A DNA stretch of 64,000 bases from Granulosicoccus sp045106195 (GTDB taxonomy: Bacteria > Pseudomonadota > Gammaproteobacteria > Granulosicoccales > Granulosicoccaceae). Below the pieces are notes generated by a model. The model made no database searches and was not told the origin of the DNA. It saw only the letters and a program-made list of their open reading frames with translations. This document shows, piece by piece, positions 1-9,678 of this stretch. Both the position numbers and the translations under genes were made by a program. The DNA lies in contig JBGCEH010000005.1 of assembly GCA_045106195.1 (NCBI GenBank), forward strand, positions 87,232 to 151,231, given 5' to 3'. The first letter of the stretch is position 1. Every line of letters starts with the position of its first letter.

Positions 1-371
1 GTGGCAAGCATGGCGGCATCAATGCCATAGCTCAGCAGGTTGATTAGACACAACAATCCGAATGCTGCGAGCAATTTTGCCACAAACACTGAGCTCCGTG
101 AAACGGGTAAAGCTCGTAGAAAATCGATAGTAGCGTCGTCGTGCTCTCTCGGGAACAGGCTGTAGGCGGTGACCAATGCAATCAAGGCACTAAAGATGAT
201 AATGGTGGCGCTGCTATTGTAGTCACAATACCCTTCGCACCAGCTTGTGAAAGTCTGCTCATCAAAGCGTTCAGTGACAAACTGCATGACATAGTTAAGC
301 AGCAGTACCGCCATCCAGAGACACGCAATGGGAAACAGCTGACGACTTTCCTTCATGAAAAGCCTTAACAT
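1..371 (-). CDS. ABC-2 type transporter permease, partial (C-terminus outside window)
   Basis: The reading frame is open from an ATG at 371 to the window edge and gives 123 residues, starting MLRLFMKESRQLF. It has a first membrane segment at about residues 13-30, a polar loop with three acidic residues and two cysteines, a second membrane segment near 55-72, then the REHDDATIDFLRALPVSRS stretch. That acidic, proline-containing motif is typical of ABC-2 permeases, where a cytoplasmic loop contacts the ATPase. An AAAGGGG tract upstream may serve as ribosome binding site. The gene begins 39 bp after the large permease at 411-2339, so it is likely the third gene of the same exporter operon. An alternative start at 356 (MKESRQ) is possible. 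Substrate unknown. Confidence 0.75.
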   Translation of the reverse strand, partial: MLRLFMKESRQLFPIACLWMAVLLLNYVMQFVTERFDEQTFTSWCEGYCDYNSSATIIIFSALIALVTAYSLFPREHDDATIDFLRALPVSRSSVFVAKLLAAFGLLCLINLLSYGIDAAMLA

Positions 372-410
372 ACGCCACAAACCCCTTTACCCTTTGCTTG
401 CATCAATTTC

Positions 411-2339
411 TCACGGAATGTACAAACGCTGCGCATGCAATCTGACAGGCTGATGAAAAAGTCCACCCTCATATTCCAATGCCAGAAAAATACGATCCCC
501 TGATGCATAAACGCTGCTGATGCTGTGTGCCACGCTATCTATCTGACACACTGCAATATCCTCGAAATCATCCGTGACGTTAAACTCGGTGTCAAACGGA
601 CCAACGTAGTCATGCTTCATAACACAACGACCTTCCAGTCCGGTCAGGTTATCGCGCTCCCCTGAGACTTGTGGGGCAAGTTGATATGCTGCCTGGACAG
701 ACCTCACACCTGATGCATCGGTTTGTGTCGTCACAACACCTTCCAGTGCAGGCACCGACTCCAGGTAACGCTGAACACCGGGATTATCGCGTTGCTCTTC
801 AAGCCAGGTTTGCCAACCAGCGTGAAACTCGGCCAAAGGCATACCCACTATGGACTCGATACGTGCATGCACTTTTGCAGGCCAATCATTGAACGATGCC
901 AACGCGCTGGAGCCAACCGGTTTTGTCAAAAATTCGGTTGCCAGCACGATGACCGTCTCCCGCCCTGCCTTGTCTTCCAGATAGTTCATCGCAGCCCAAG
1001 CAAGCGCCTCCGCGCTGGGGTAGGAAAACCGGTCAGCGGTCAACTGCCAACGCTCAACCAATTGCACCGCTTCGGGGTCACGCTCCAGCGTCAACAATGC
1101 GCGCGCCACCAGTTCATTGCGATGCTCTGGTTCAAGTGGAATTACCCCCTGCTCGACCCACCATCGTGTAAAACCATCAAGTATCCAGTGATAGGGTTCG
1201 AAAACGCTGCGTCCATTGGTTTGTGCACTGAGCACACCATGCATGATCACTGAGTCGAATATGGCATCATCGTATGTTTCGTGCTCCAGCCAGTTGGCTG
1301 TAATGAATACGCCATCACGTGTTGCATAGTCAATATCATGAATCTCACGGCTGGGAGACAAGACAAGTCGCACGGTTGGAACGGCTGGCAAGGCAAGTGT
1401 TGCCTGCAGCGTGGTCAAGGAGGCAGAAATTCTTTCTGCGAGTGCCGTGGCAGATTCTTTGTATTGCTCTTCCAGGTACAACACAGCGACCTCCGGATCA
1501 CTCAGTTTGACAACATTGTCATTGGCAAAACTGATGGGGTCGCGCTGGTTTTTATCCATAAGCGTCGATGCCAGTGCAAGCCCGGAAGCGGCAAGCACAC
1601 CCAGCGCGACATAGTCGCGTCGTGTCATCGGTTTGGCAAGACGCTCGATGACCGACCCCTCACCCAATCTTGTCAACACGAAGCCAGCTATAGTGAATGC
1701 CAGCGACAATAGCAAGGTAAAGCCCATCTGCTTCCATGGAATGATGTCACGCTCGTAGACAAAAAGCTGATCGTCCATCAAGGCCATCGGTGCGAACCGA
1801 GAGGCATCAAGACCAGGGTAGTAGGCTAATACGGCAACGATGACTGCGCTGACCAGATACAAGGCTATGCGCAAGTATCCACAAAGGCTGAAACAGAACA
1901 CTACGCTCCAGTAGAGGGATACCATGATCCAGGTCTTGGCGAGGATCAGCGCCAGGTATTCAGGCGTTACGTCGTCTGCGATGCCGGCTCGTTGTCCTGC
2001 CAGAAGCACCATGACGGTGGCAATCAGAGCAATATAACCAAAGCCCAACAGGTATTTCAAGACAAGAGGAACAACCATACCCACGGGTAAGGCTTCTACA
2101 AACAGACGCGTGCCACTAAGGTATTCGTTGACGATAAGCCGATTACCGACAATCAAGGAAATCAGTGGAAGAAAGGTGATAAGCGAAAAGCGCACAATCT
2201 CGAATGCGCTCATACTGAAGGCGGCGACTGAATTCTGCGCCAGCAACAGCAGCACTACGATAAGACATCCCGCCGCAAGCAGCAGGGCCGCTGCACGGTG
2301 CTCGCGCATGTCTTTGGCCAGCAGTGAGTAGATGGCCAT
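411..2339 (-). CDS. ABC-2 permease with C-terminal degenerate gluzincin-peptidase-like domain
   Basis: A 642-residue membrane protein. The first 250 residues or so hold about six hydrophobic segments and look like the membrane half of an ABC-2 exporter. After a last membrane segment near residue 245 comes a soluble domain of nearly 400 residues, presumably periplasmic. Its middle part reads VIMHGVLSAQ at about residue 364 followed some 25 residues later by WILDGFTRWW, which resembles the two halves of a gluzincin (M1/MA clan) active site, HExxH then a W-x-x-E-G-F-like segment. Here H367 is followed by G, not E, and the second His is missing, so zinc catalysis is not expected. The start lies 2 bp after the ATPase stop, indicating one operon. 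The peptidase resemblance is my reading of the pattern; the permease call rests mainly on context and hydrophobicity. Confidence 0.75.
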   Translation of the reverse strand: MAIYSLLAKDMREHRAAALLLAAGCLIVVLLLLAQNSVAAFSMSAFEIVRFSLITFLPLISLIVGNRLIVNEYLSGTRLFVEALPVGMVVPLVLKYLLGFGYIALIATVMVLLAGQRAGIADDVTPEYLALILAKTWIMVSLYWSVVFCFSLCGYLRIALYLVSAVIVAVLAYYPGLDASRFAPMALMDDQLFVYERDIIPWKQMGFTLLLSLAFTIAGFVLTRLGEGSVIERLAKPMTRRDYVALGVLAASGLALASTLMDKNQRDPISFANDNVVKLSDPEVAVLYLEEQYKESATALAERISASLTTLQATLALPAVPTVRLVLSPSREIHDIDYATRDGVFITANWLEHETYDDAIFDSVIMHGVLSAQTNGRSVFEPYHWILDGFTRWWVEQGVIPLEPEHRNELVARALLTLERDPEAVQLVERWQLTADRFSYPSAEALAWAAMNYLEDKAGRETVIVLATEFLTKPVGSSALASFNDWPAKVHARIESIVGMPLAEFHAGWQTWLEEQRDNPGVQRYLESVPALEGVVTTQTDASGVRSVQAAYQLAPQVSGERDNLTGLEGRCVMKHDYVGPFDTEFNVTDDFEDIAVCQIDSVAHSISSVYASGDRIFLALEYEGGLFHQPVRLHAQRLYIP

Positions 2340-2341
2340 GA

Positions 2342-3289
2342 CTATGACTGCGATACGATGGCGATGAACACATCCTCGAGTGACATGGCGTCATGCCGCC
2401 AACCGGGATTGAGAATAATTTCGTGAGAGGCAAGCGACTCTTCTGCAAATTGCAGCGTCATGATCCTACGCCCGCGACGTTCGCCATCGTGGAGCACGCG
2501 TAGCCGTTGCCTGGCAAATTCACCGGGTATGCTACCCGGTGTGTATTGACGATTATCGATGGACCAGGTGCCGATGCTGTTGCGTAGAGGATCCAGTTCT
2601 CCCTCATACATCGTCAGTCCAGCTTCCACGATTCCAATCCGGTCAGCGACAGCTTCAATCTCATCGATAAGATGGGTGGAGAAGAACGTAGTCGCTCCAT
2701 CCTTGGCCGTCTGATCACGGACCAGATCCAGAAACTCCCGCCGGGCGACAGGATCCATACCTGCCGTGGGCTCATCAAGAATCAACAGCTCTGGACGCGT
2801 TGCCAGGGCAAGTGTTAACGCAAGCTTGGCCTTCATGCCTCCCGAAAATGTGCCAATGCGACGCTTGGGTGGCAAACTGAAATCATCAAGAAGTTGCCGG
2901 TAACGATGCTCGTCCCAGCGCGGATAGAAGCCCTTTACAAAACGTGAGATGACTCTGGGAGACATCCAGGGGTACATATTCTGATCTTGCGCCACATAGC
3001 CAATTCGCTGACGCATGCTGATCAGATTAGAATGCAAGGGTTGCCCAAAGACCTCAATGACGCCTGCATCAGCCCGGGTGATACCCATGATCATGCGAAT
3101 GGCTGTTGATTTGCCAGCACCATTACGCCCGAGAAAACCGAATACTTCGCCACGCTTGACCGACAGGCCCAGACCATCAAGCACTTTCAGCGAACCGTAG
3201 GATTTCCTGAGCGATTGCAGGCTGAGAACGTCAGGCGCAGCGAGAGTGCCGGCGAATGGATCAAGAAGGATGCTGCGCGAGTCGGTCAT
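2342..3289 (-). CDS. ABC transporter ATP-binding protein (ABC-2 exporter)
   Basis: A 315-residue ABC ATPase that would power the two permeases encoded downstream. Walker A GRNGAGKST is at 54-62, the signature FSGGM at 148-152, Walker B LLILDEP at 168-174, and a switch histidine in STHLIDE follows. The core covers about residues 22-240; the last 75 residues are an extension seen in many drug, antibiotic or Cu-related exporters of the DrrA/CcmA type. It is the first gene of a three-gene minus-strand operon. Substrate cannot be deduced. The 147 bp between it and the Kef-type gene show no clear terminator. Confidence 0.9.
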   Translation of the reverse strand: MTDSRSILLDPFAGTLAAPDVLSLQSLRKSYGSLKVLDGLGLSVKRGEVFGFLGRNGAGKSTAIRMIMGITRADAGVIEVFGQPLHSNLISMRQRIGYVAQDQNMYPWMSPRVISRFVKGFYPRWDEHRYRQLLDDFSLPPKRRIGTFSGGMKAKLALTLALATRPELLILDEPTAGMDPVARREFLDLVRDQTAKDGATTFFSTHLIDEIEAVADRIGIVEAGLTMYEGELDPLRNSIGTWSIDNRQYTPGSIPGEFARQRLRVLHDGERRGRRIMTLQFAEESLASHEIILNPGWRHDAMSLEDVFIAIVSQS

Positions 3290-3436
3290 TTAACGCAATT
3301 CTGGCAATTTTCCAAGTCCCAGTATATTACGTAAATTCGGCACATTCGTACTTTGCCTGTTCTAAATCAAGGTAGAAAGTTCAGTGGACAGGCTTTCTCT
3401 CCAGACGGCATCCGAAAATCCACGCACGGTTCAAGC

Positions 3437-5284
3437 CTACTTTTGTCCTCGCATCGCCTGCTCCAGCTCCGCCTGAATTTCGAGTGCAAGCCTGATGTAT
3501 TCGGGATTCCTCGACGGCGGCACATCCGGATCGTATACAGCCGCAAGCTTCCGGATACCTTCAACGTCCTTATCGGCATAAACCGCAGCCGCATCCAGAG
3601 CCTGCTGCTCTGTAAAGCCCAGCGCCTGCAAGGCATATCGTCCTGAACGCAACGCACTGTCAAAAGTCTCTCTCACGATATCGTCGGTACCTGACTGATA
3701 CAGCTCGTAGACGTGTCGACGATCGTATGCTCGCGCAACGATATGAATATCAGGCCTCTCGCGTCGTGCGTGATCAATAAGCTTGAGCGCTTGATCCTTG
3801 TCATCGATAGCGACGACCAGAAGTTGGGCGTTATGAAGTCCTGCGGCATGCAGCAAATCAGGTCGCGCTGCGTCGCCGTAGAAGCTCTTTACATTGAACA
3901 CACGCATGGAGTCGACTAGCTCTGCATGTCTGTCGAGTACCACTGTCTTGAAACCATTGGATATCAACAAGCGATTGATCACCTGGCCAAAGCGTCCATG
4001 ACCGGCAATGATGGCAATGCCCTGCTCAGTAATCTCGTCATCCTCACGACTTTGTGCCTGTATAAACAGCGGCTGTATCAATTTTTCAAAGACAATGAAA
4101 AGTACAGGCGTCAGCAACATGGACAATGCGACCACAAGCAGTAGCGTGCGCGATAACTCTTCGGTAATTGCGAAAGACTGGAGCGAAAGCGAGATGAGTA
4201 CAAAACCGAACTCCCCCACCTGGGCCAGTGACAGAAACAGAAGCCAACGATCGGCGCCTTTCAGACGGAATACCATCGCCAGTAAAAAGAGCACCAGGGC
4301 TTTTGCTCCCATGACAGCAAGCGTCAATCCGATCACCTGCAACCATTGCTCGGCTAGCGTTGCGAAGTCAACGCCTGCGCCCACAGTGATAAAGAACAGC
4401 CCGAGCAACAAACCCTTGAAGGGTTCGATATCACTTTCCAGCTCATGCCTGTATTCGCTGGTAGCAAGCACAACACCAGCCAGAAACGTTCCCAATGCCG
4501 GTGATAATCCTACCGCCGTCATGAGAAGTGCAATGCCTATCACCAGCAACAAAGCAGTTGCGGTAAACATCTCCCGCAACCCCGATGCAGCGATAAAACG
4601 AAAAATCGGTGTAGACAGGAAATGACCAGCACCCACAACAAGCGCTACGGCTCCCAGTGTCATCAACGCGCTTTGCCAACCTGCAAGATCAGCCGTGTAG
4701 CCGGCGTGCGCAGTTTCTGTGGCCGCTCCGTGCACAAGCTCGCCTGCACCGCCAGCTGATGCAGTGAATTCTGGCAATGCCAACAGGGGAATTATCGCCA
4801 GCATTGGAATCACGGCAATGTCCTGCGCCAGCAGCACGGAAAAACCGGCCTGCCCTCCAGGACTTTTCAGCAAACCCTTTTCACCCAGGCTCTGCAGCAC
4901 TATGGCGGTTGAAGACAGGGCGAATATAAACGACACAGCCAACGCTGTTGGCCAGGCAAGTCCGAACGCAACGCCTCCACCGGTTATGAGCGCAACTGTC
5001 AGCAAAACCTGCATACCGCCCAAGCCAAGCAACTGACCGCGCATGGACCACAGCGAGCGTGGCTCAAGTTCAAGCCCGACGATGAACAGCATCATGACAA
5101 CACCGAATTCGGCGAAGTGCTGTACGTCTGCAGTTTCGCTACCGACGATCCCCATTACCGGCCCGATAATAACCCCTGCCAATAGATAGCCCAGAACCGA
5201 CCCCAGACCCAGACGCTTGGCAAAGGGCACCATGATTACCGCCGCCAGCAAGTAGACAAAGCTATCGAAAAGCAGTGTTCCCAT
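3437..5284 (-). CDS. Kef-type monovalent cation:proton antiporter (CPA2) with TrkA-N domain
   Basis: A 615-residue inner-membrane antiporter. Residues 1-395 form some twelve hydrophobic segments of the Na+/H+ exchanger fold, with the LGYLLAGVIIGP and FMLFIVGLELEP-like stretches typical of KefB/KefC. From residue about 422 a Rossmann nucleotide-binding TrkA-N (RCK) domain begins; its glycine motif GHGRFG starts at G428. In Escherichia coli KefB/KefC this domain senses glutathione adducts and gates K+ efflux during electrophile stress. No ancillary kefF/kefG gene lies nearby, so glutathione gating here is uncertain. It stands alone between the ABC exporter and the catabolic operon. Family assignment is firm; the exact ion is not. 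Confidence 0.9.
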   Translation of the reverse strand: MGTLLFDSFVYLLAAVIMVPFAKRLGLGSVLGYLLAGVIIGPVMGIVGSETADVQHFAEFGVVMMLFIVGLELEPRSLWSMRGQLLGLGGMQVLLTVALITGGGVAFGLAWPTALAVSFIFALSSTAIVLQSLGEKGLLKSPGGQAGFSVLLAQDIAVIPMLAIIPLLALPEFTASAGGAGELVHGAATETAHAGYTADLAGWQSALMTLGAVALVVGAGHFLSTPIFRFIAASGLREMFTATALLLVIGIALLMTAVGLSPALGTFLAGVVLATSEYRHELESDIEPFKGLLLGLFFITVGAGVDFATLAEQWLQVIGLTLAVMGAKALVLFLLAMVFRLKGADRWLLFLSLAQVGEFGFVLISLSLQSFAITEELSRTLLLVVALSMLLTPVLFIVFEKLIQPLFIQAQSREDDEITEQGIAIIAGHGRFGQVINRLLISNGFKTVVLDRHAELVDSMRVFNVKSFYGDAARPDLLHAAGLHNAQLLVVAIDDKDQALKLIDHARRERPDIHIVARAYDRRHVYELYQSGTDDIVRETFDSALRSGRYALQALGFTEQQALDAAAVYADKDVEGIRKLAAVYDPDVPPSRNPEYIRLALEIQAELEQAMRGQK

Positions 5285-5355
5285 TGACTAACCTCTAGTG
5301 CAACAAACCTTAAATCCCTGCCACAAAGCGCGGGACGATAGCAGTCCGGTACGAA

Positions 5356-6501
5356 CTACAAGCAGGCCTCAAGTAACGCACGGGTGTTCTCTTCGGTCAT
5401 AACAACCGGGTTACCACCCGTACTCGGGTCAGCCAAAGCACTTTTTGTCAAAGCATCCAGGTCCGGATCGACAACACCAAGTTGTGTCAGGTTTTCCGGA
5501 ATCGAGAACATTCGGTTAAGCTCACCAACCCTGGCATGAAAACCCTCATAGCCACCCTTTATCCCGAGGTAGTCAGCCGCACGCCCCAGCCTCTCATGCA
5601 CAGCTTGCTTGTTGAACTCGAGCACACGTTGCATGACCACCGCGTTGGTCGTGCCATGGTGTGTATTAAACACGGCACCAATCGGGTGTGACAACGCATG
5701 TATGGCACCAAGCCCTTTCTGGAAGGCCGTTGCTCCCATCGCAGCAGCACTCATCATGTGACTTCGCGCCTGTATATCACTGCCGTTTTCATAGGCAACA
5801 GGAAGGTACTCGTTAACCAGGCGCATACCTTCCAGTGCAATGCCCTGACTCATGGGATGGTAATGCGGAGAGCAATATGCCTCCAGACAATGTGCAAACG
5901 CATCCATACCCGTTCCGGCAGTGATAGACGCTGGCATACCAACACTTAGCTCCGGGTCGCAAATAACCAGTGATGGCAGTATCTTCGGATGGAAGATGAT
6001 TTTCTTTTCATGCGTATCGGCATTCGTGATTACACTGGCTCGCCCTACTTCCGAGCCAGTACCTGCCGTAGTCGGCACAGCGACAATCGGATCAATGCCT
6101 GTAGGGTTTGCACGCGTCCACCAGTCATCGACATCTTCGAAGTCCCACACGGGTCGACTTTGGCCCGACATGAATGCCAGCGTCTTGCCAAGATCCAGCG
6201 CCGAGCCACCGCCGAAGGCAACCACACCATCATGGGCCCCTTCGCGATAGACTTGCAGACCTGCGTCCACGTTCTCTCCGGTCGGATTCATATCGACCTC
6301 TGCAAACATGGCAACACCCAACCCTCCCACTTGCAGCAAAGTAAGTGCAGACTGCGTAATCGGCAGATCCCGCAGCCCGCGATCAGTAACAAGCAGTGGA
6401 CGCTTGATACCGACACTATTGCAGGCGTCGGCAATTTCGGTAATACGTCCGGCACCAAAACGAATCGGTGTCGGGTAATGCCAGTTTCCAGTTAGTTGCA
6501 T
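5356..6501 (-). CDS. Iron-containing alcohol dehydrogenase
   Basis: A 381-residue group III (Fe-dependent) alcohol dehydrogenase, the usual length. The nucleotide-binding glycine motif GGGS is at 97-100, the PTTAGTGSE signature at 143-151, and the metal ligands can be read as D200, H204, H268 and H282, with the same spacings as in FucO. It oxidises a primary alcohol to the aldehyde with NAD+. It is the last gene of the minus-strand set TRAP-QMP, glutamine-synthetase-like ligase, aldehyde dehydrogenase, this gene, so it probably acts on the alcohol group of a gamma-glutamylated amino alcohol whose aldehyde is passed to the neighbouring dehydrogenase. The 251-bp gap before it might hold its own promoter but I see none that convinces. 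Substrate is inferred from context only. Confidence 0.9.
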   Translation of the reverse strand: MQLTGNWHYPTPIRFGAGRITEIADACNSVGIKRPLLVTDRGLRDLPITQSALTLLQVGGLGVAMFAEVDMNPTGENVDAGLQVYREGAHDGVVAFGGGSALDLGKTLAFMSGQSRPVWDFEDVDDWWTRANPTGIDPIVAVPTTAGTGSEVGRASVITNADTHEKKIIFHPKILPSLVICDPELSVGMPASITAGTGMDAFAHCLEAYCSPHYHPMSQGIALEGMRLVNEYLPVAYENGSDIQARSHMMSAAAMGATAFQKGLGAIHALSHPIGAVFNTHHGTTNAVVMQRVLEFNKQAVHERLGRAADYLGIKGGYEGFHARVGELNRMFSIPENLTQLGVVDPDLDALTKSALADPSTGGNPVVMTEENTRALLEACL

Positions 6502-6752
6502 GGCTTAAGTTCCGGTGTTAAGTAGAATCCCGTCAAGAGAGAATTCCGATATTGATGACGTTCATTTAAAACAGGTCACGCCTGTACTTACCTGCTTCTC
6601 ACAACCTTACTTGATACATGCCACTTTCGCACTTGACACACGTCATGCGCGCGCAGGTGGGGAATCTACCCCTGCTACCACACGAATTGCCGCCGTCGCG
6701 GGGCTGACAATCCCGGACACTCCATAACAGGCAAGATCTATTTGTTCACGCA

Positions 6753-8129
6753 CTACTTTTTCAAGTGAAACGACTTCGGTCGCGTCACACTGTGATAACC
6801 CAGCGTAGACAGGCCTGCACCTCGCCCAGTGTCCTTGCAACCCGTCCAGCACAGCGACGGATCAAGATAGTCACAACGATTCATGAATACTGTTCCTGTG
6901 TCGATTCTGCGACCCAGCGCAGCAGCACGATCTATGTTTTGAGTCCATAAAGAGGCCGTCAAGCCATAATGGCTGTCATTCATCAACGACAGGGCTTCTT
7001 CATCGTTACGCACTTTCATAATGCCAACCACCGGACCAAAAGATTCCTCACGCATAACGCTCATATCGTGATCTACGTTAATCAGAATCTGCGGTGCAAG
7101 GTAGGCGCCGTTGTCGTCCTGCGGGAACAGGGATGCATCGATGAGCGGAGTTGCACCAGCACTGATGGCGTCGCGGGTTTGCGCTCTTACGTGTGACGCA
7201 AAACGAGCGTGCGCCATGGGCCCCAGGGTTACCTCTTTATCCAGAGGATTACCCAACTTGTAACCTGACACAATCTCGACAGCTTTTTCAACAAAGTCGT
7301 CGAACAAAGATTCAACCACATAGATACGCTCGATTCCACAGCAGCACTGACCGGAATTAAACATCGCCCCGTCAATCAACGTATCGACAGCAGCAGGCAG
7401 ATCGGCATCCTCCATGACATACCCGGGATCCTTACCGCCCAACTCCAGCCCAAGCTGTGTAAAGGTGCCGGCGGCAGCCTGCTCCATCGCTCGACCACCG
7501 TTGACAGAACCTGTAAAATTCACGAAATCAAATGAACGTTGACTGATCAGCTGACTGGTCAAGGCATGATCCAGAAAGAGATTCTGGAAGACATCCTCGG
7601 GAACACCCGCTTCGTGGAAAGCATTGGCAATATGCTCACCGGCAAGCAGAGTCTGGGTTGCGTGTTTAAGCAACACGGCATTGCCTGCAATCAACGCAGG
7701 CACAACCGTATTGATAGCTGTCATATAAGGGTAGTTCCAGGGAGCAACAACCAGTACAACCCCCTGAGGCTGTCTTTCTATCCGCCGTTCAAATGCGTCG
7801 CTCTCTTCTATCACCACTGGCGCCAGTGACTCTTCGGCAAGCTCTGACATGCATGTTGCACGTTCCAGCACTCCGCCATGCTCTCCTCCAAAGCGCACTG
7901 GGCGTCCCATCTGCCACGCCAGCTGAGGCACGATGGACTCAGCTTGCGATCCGAGTATGTCAACACCACATCGAACCAGTGAGATTCTCTCTATCAGCGG
8001 CATTTGCGCCCAGTGTGCTTGTGCCTTTTTTGCACGCGACACACACGCCATCGCCTCATCGGGCGAGAGCACAGGGCGACTGACAAACACCTGTCCATCT
8101 ATTGGGGAAATACACTCAAGGGTAGGCAT
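6753..8129 (-). CDS. Aldehyde dehydrogenase (NAD(P)+-dependent)
   Basis: A 458-residue member of the aldehyde dehydrogenase superfamily, slightly shorter than the usual 480-500. The APWNYP motif is at 129-134 with N132, the general base E229 lies in LELGG, and the catalytic cysteine in FNSGQCCCG is C263. It would oxidise an aldehyde to the acid. The run of three cysteines around the nucleophile is like succinate-semialdehyde and gamma-glutamyl-aminoaldehyde dehydrogenases. It sits between the ligase and the iron alcohol dehydrogenase, so ligase, alcohol oxidation and aldehyde oxidation can be read as successive steps. Substrate remains inferred. Confidence 0.9.
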   Translation of the reverse strand: MPTLECISPIDGQVFVSRPVLSPDEAMACVSRAKKAQAHWAQMPLIERISLVRCGVDILGSQAESIVPQLAWQMGRPVRFGGEHGGVLERATCMSELAEESLAPVVIEESDAFERRIERQPQGVVLVVAPWNYPYMTAINTVVPALIAGNAVLLKHATQTLLAGEHIANAFHEAGVPEDVFQNLFLDHALTSQLISQRSFDFVNFTGSVNGGRAMEQAAAGTFTQLGLELGGKDPGYVMEDADLPAAVDTLIDGAMFNSGQCCCGIERIYVVESLFDDFVEKAVEIVSGYKLGNPLDKEVTLGPMAHARFASHVRAQTRDAISAGATPLIDASLFPQDDNGAYLAPQILINVDHDMSVMREESFGPVVGIMKVRNDEEALSLMNDSHYGLTASLWTQNIDRAAALGRRIDTGTVFMNRCDYLDPSLCWTGCKDTGRGAGLSTLGYHSVTRPKSFHLKK

Positions 8130-8192
8130 GCAATCAGTTTCTCTAATTCAGGAATTCACGGTGCTGCACCGTACTCTACCGGCATGGAAAAA

Positions 8193-9572
8193 TCAGGCGC
8201 GTTCAAAGCCACGCTGAACTTCATACTGAGTGACCACACGATCAAACTCTTCCTGCTCCCATCTGGCAGCACGCACATAATGATCAACCACTTCGTCGCC
8301 CATGGCCTCGCGCAACAGCGTACTGCCGTCTAGTGCCTCGGTTGCATCACGCAAATTGCCGGGTATCCGGGTAACAGCTGAGGCAGTCCCTTCGGCGTTG
8401 TAGGCATCACCTGTAAACGCATCGTCCAATTCCAGCTGTTGCTCGATTCCTGCTATACCTGCCGCAATTTGTGCAGCTAATGCCAGATACGGATTAAGAT
8501 CGGCACCACCAATACGACATTCGATGCGGACATTGGTTGAGTCAGGTCCAACAATTCGATAACCCGCCGTTCGGTTGTCTATTGACCAGACTACGTTCGT
8601 CGGTGCGAAGGTTCCAGCAGCAAAGCGCTTATAGGAATTAATATAAGGTGCCAGAAACACCGTAGTGTCACGTGCGTAGGCCAACTGTCCCGCCAGATAC
8701 TGCCTCATGAGATCGGACATACCGTGTTTGGCCGACTTCTCAAAAAATACCGCCTGTCCGTCCAGAGAACGTAATGACTGATGAATATGACTGGAAGAGC
8801 CTGTGCTGTCTTCGTGGGTCTTGGCAAGGAAGCTGACACTGCATTGTGCTGCCAGTGCAATTTCCTTCGTCGCATGTTTTGCAACGCTATGGTTATCGGC
8901 CATATCCAGGGCATCCGAATAGCGGATGTTTAGCTCGGCCTGGCCAGCCTCAGCCTCGCCCTTGGTACATTCAACAGGAATTCCAGCCTCATACAACTGG
9001 TTACGCAGCGGCCTCATCAGACTCTCTTCCTTGGCGGTCTGGAAGATATGGTAGTCCTCGTTGTAAGGAGCAACAGGAGTCAATTGCTGGTAATTTTTCT
9101 CCCGAGCCTGCTCAAACGTTTCGCGATAGACAAAGAATTCAAGTTCGGTGGCTGCCACGCATCTTAGCCCCATTGACTCCAGCCTTTTAAGTTGCGCCTT
9201 CAATACTGCACGTGGCGAGTGCGGGACATCGCTATGCGTTTCGTGGTCAACAATGTCGCACAACACCATGGCAGCTCCCTGCGCCCATGGCGTCAACCTT
9301 AAAGTGCTCATATCCGGCTTCATAATGTAATCGCCATAACCGCTTGACCAGCTAGTGGAGGCGTAACCATCGGGTGTTGCCATCTCGAAATCGGTGGCCA
9401 GCAGATAGTTGCAACAGTGAGTCTCTTGGAACGCACTGTCGATGAAATGACGCACATGAAAGCGTTTACCCATCAAGCGACCTTGCATATCGACCAGCAC
9501 GGCAACAACGGTATCGATACTTCCATTGGCAGCGGCTTCTTTCAATGAATCAAAACTTAAGTTACCCGGCAT
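8193..9572 (-). CDS. Glutamine-synthetase-family gamma-glutamyl-amine ligase
   Basis: A glutamine-synthetase-fold enzyme of 459 residues. It has the beta-grasp N-terminal domain and a catalytic domain with the acidic metal-binding ELEFF and GEAEAGQAELN stretches, the histidine-rich HIHQS motif and the arginine segment IECRIGGADLNPYLA. The lineage of this fold close to PuuA, IpuC and GlnA4 joins glutamate to an amine rather than to ammonia. The neighbourhood (TRAP uptake, aldehyde and alcohol dehydrogenases) fits such a catabolic ligase better than a nitrogen-assimilation enzyme, and no glnK or ntr genes are near. I chose the ATG at 9572, preceded by AGGA at a good distance, over a TTG ten codons upstream. 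Amine substrate not determined. Confidence 0.85.
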   Translation of the reverse strand: MPGNLSFDSLKEAAANGSIDTVVAVLVDMQGRLMGKRFHVRHFIDSAFQETHCCNYLLATDFEMATPDGYASTSWSSGYGDYIMKPDMSTLRLTPWAQGAAMVLCDIVDHETHSDVPHSPRAVLKAQLKRLESMGLRCVAATELEFFVYRETFEQAREKNYQQLTPVAPYNEDYHIFQTAKEESLMRPLRNQLYEAGIPVECTKGEAEAGQAELNIRYSDALDMADNHSVAKHATKEIALAAQCSVSFLAKTHEDSTGSSSHIHQSLRSLDGQAVFFEKSAKHGMSDLMRQYLAGQLAYARDTTVFLAPYINSYKRFAAGTFAPTNVVWSIDNRTAGYRIVGPDSTNVRIECRIGGADLNPYLALAAQIAAGIAGIEQQLELDDAFTGDAYNAEGTASAVTRIPGNLRDATEALDGSTLLREAMGDEVVDHYVRAARWEQEEFDRVVTQYEVQRGFERA

Positions 9573-9678
9573 GATATTCCTGACATTACTTGAGAGGATC
9601 AATCATCCCCGCATGTGCAAAAGATGACTGACCACGATATGACAAACCAACTGACGCGTACTGCGTTAGTCAAGAGTA

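Noticed and set aside
723..1253. Long open frame on the plus strand opposite the ABC permease gene
   Set aside because: It has no family pattern, lies wholly opposite a gene with clear membrane and domain structure, and reads like antisense sequence.
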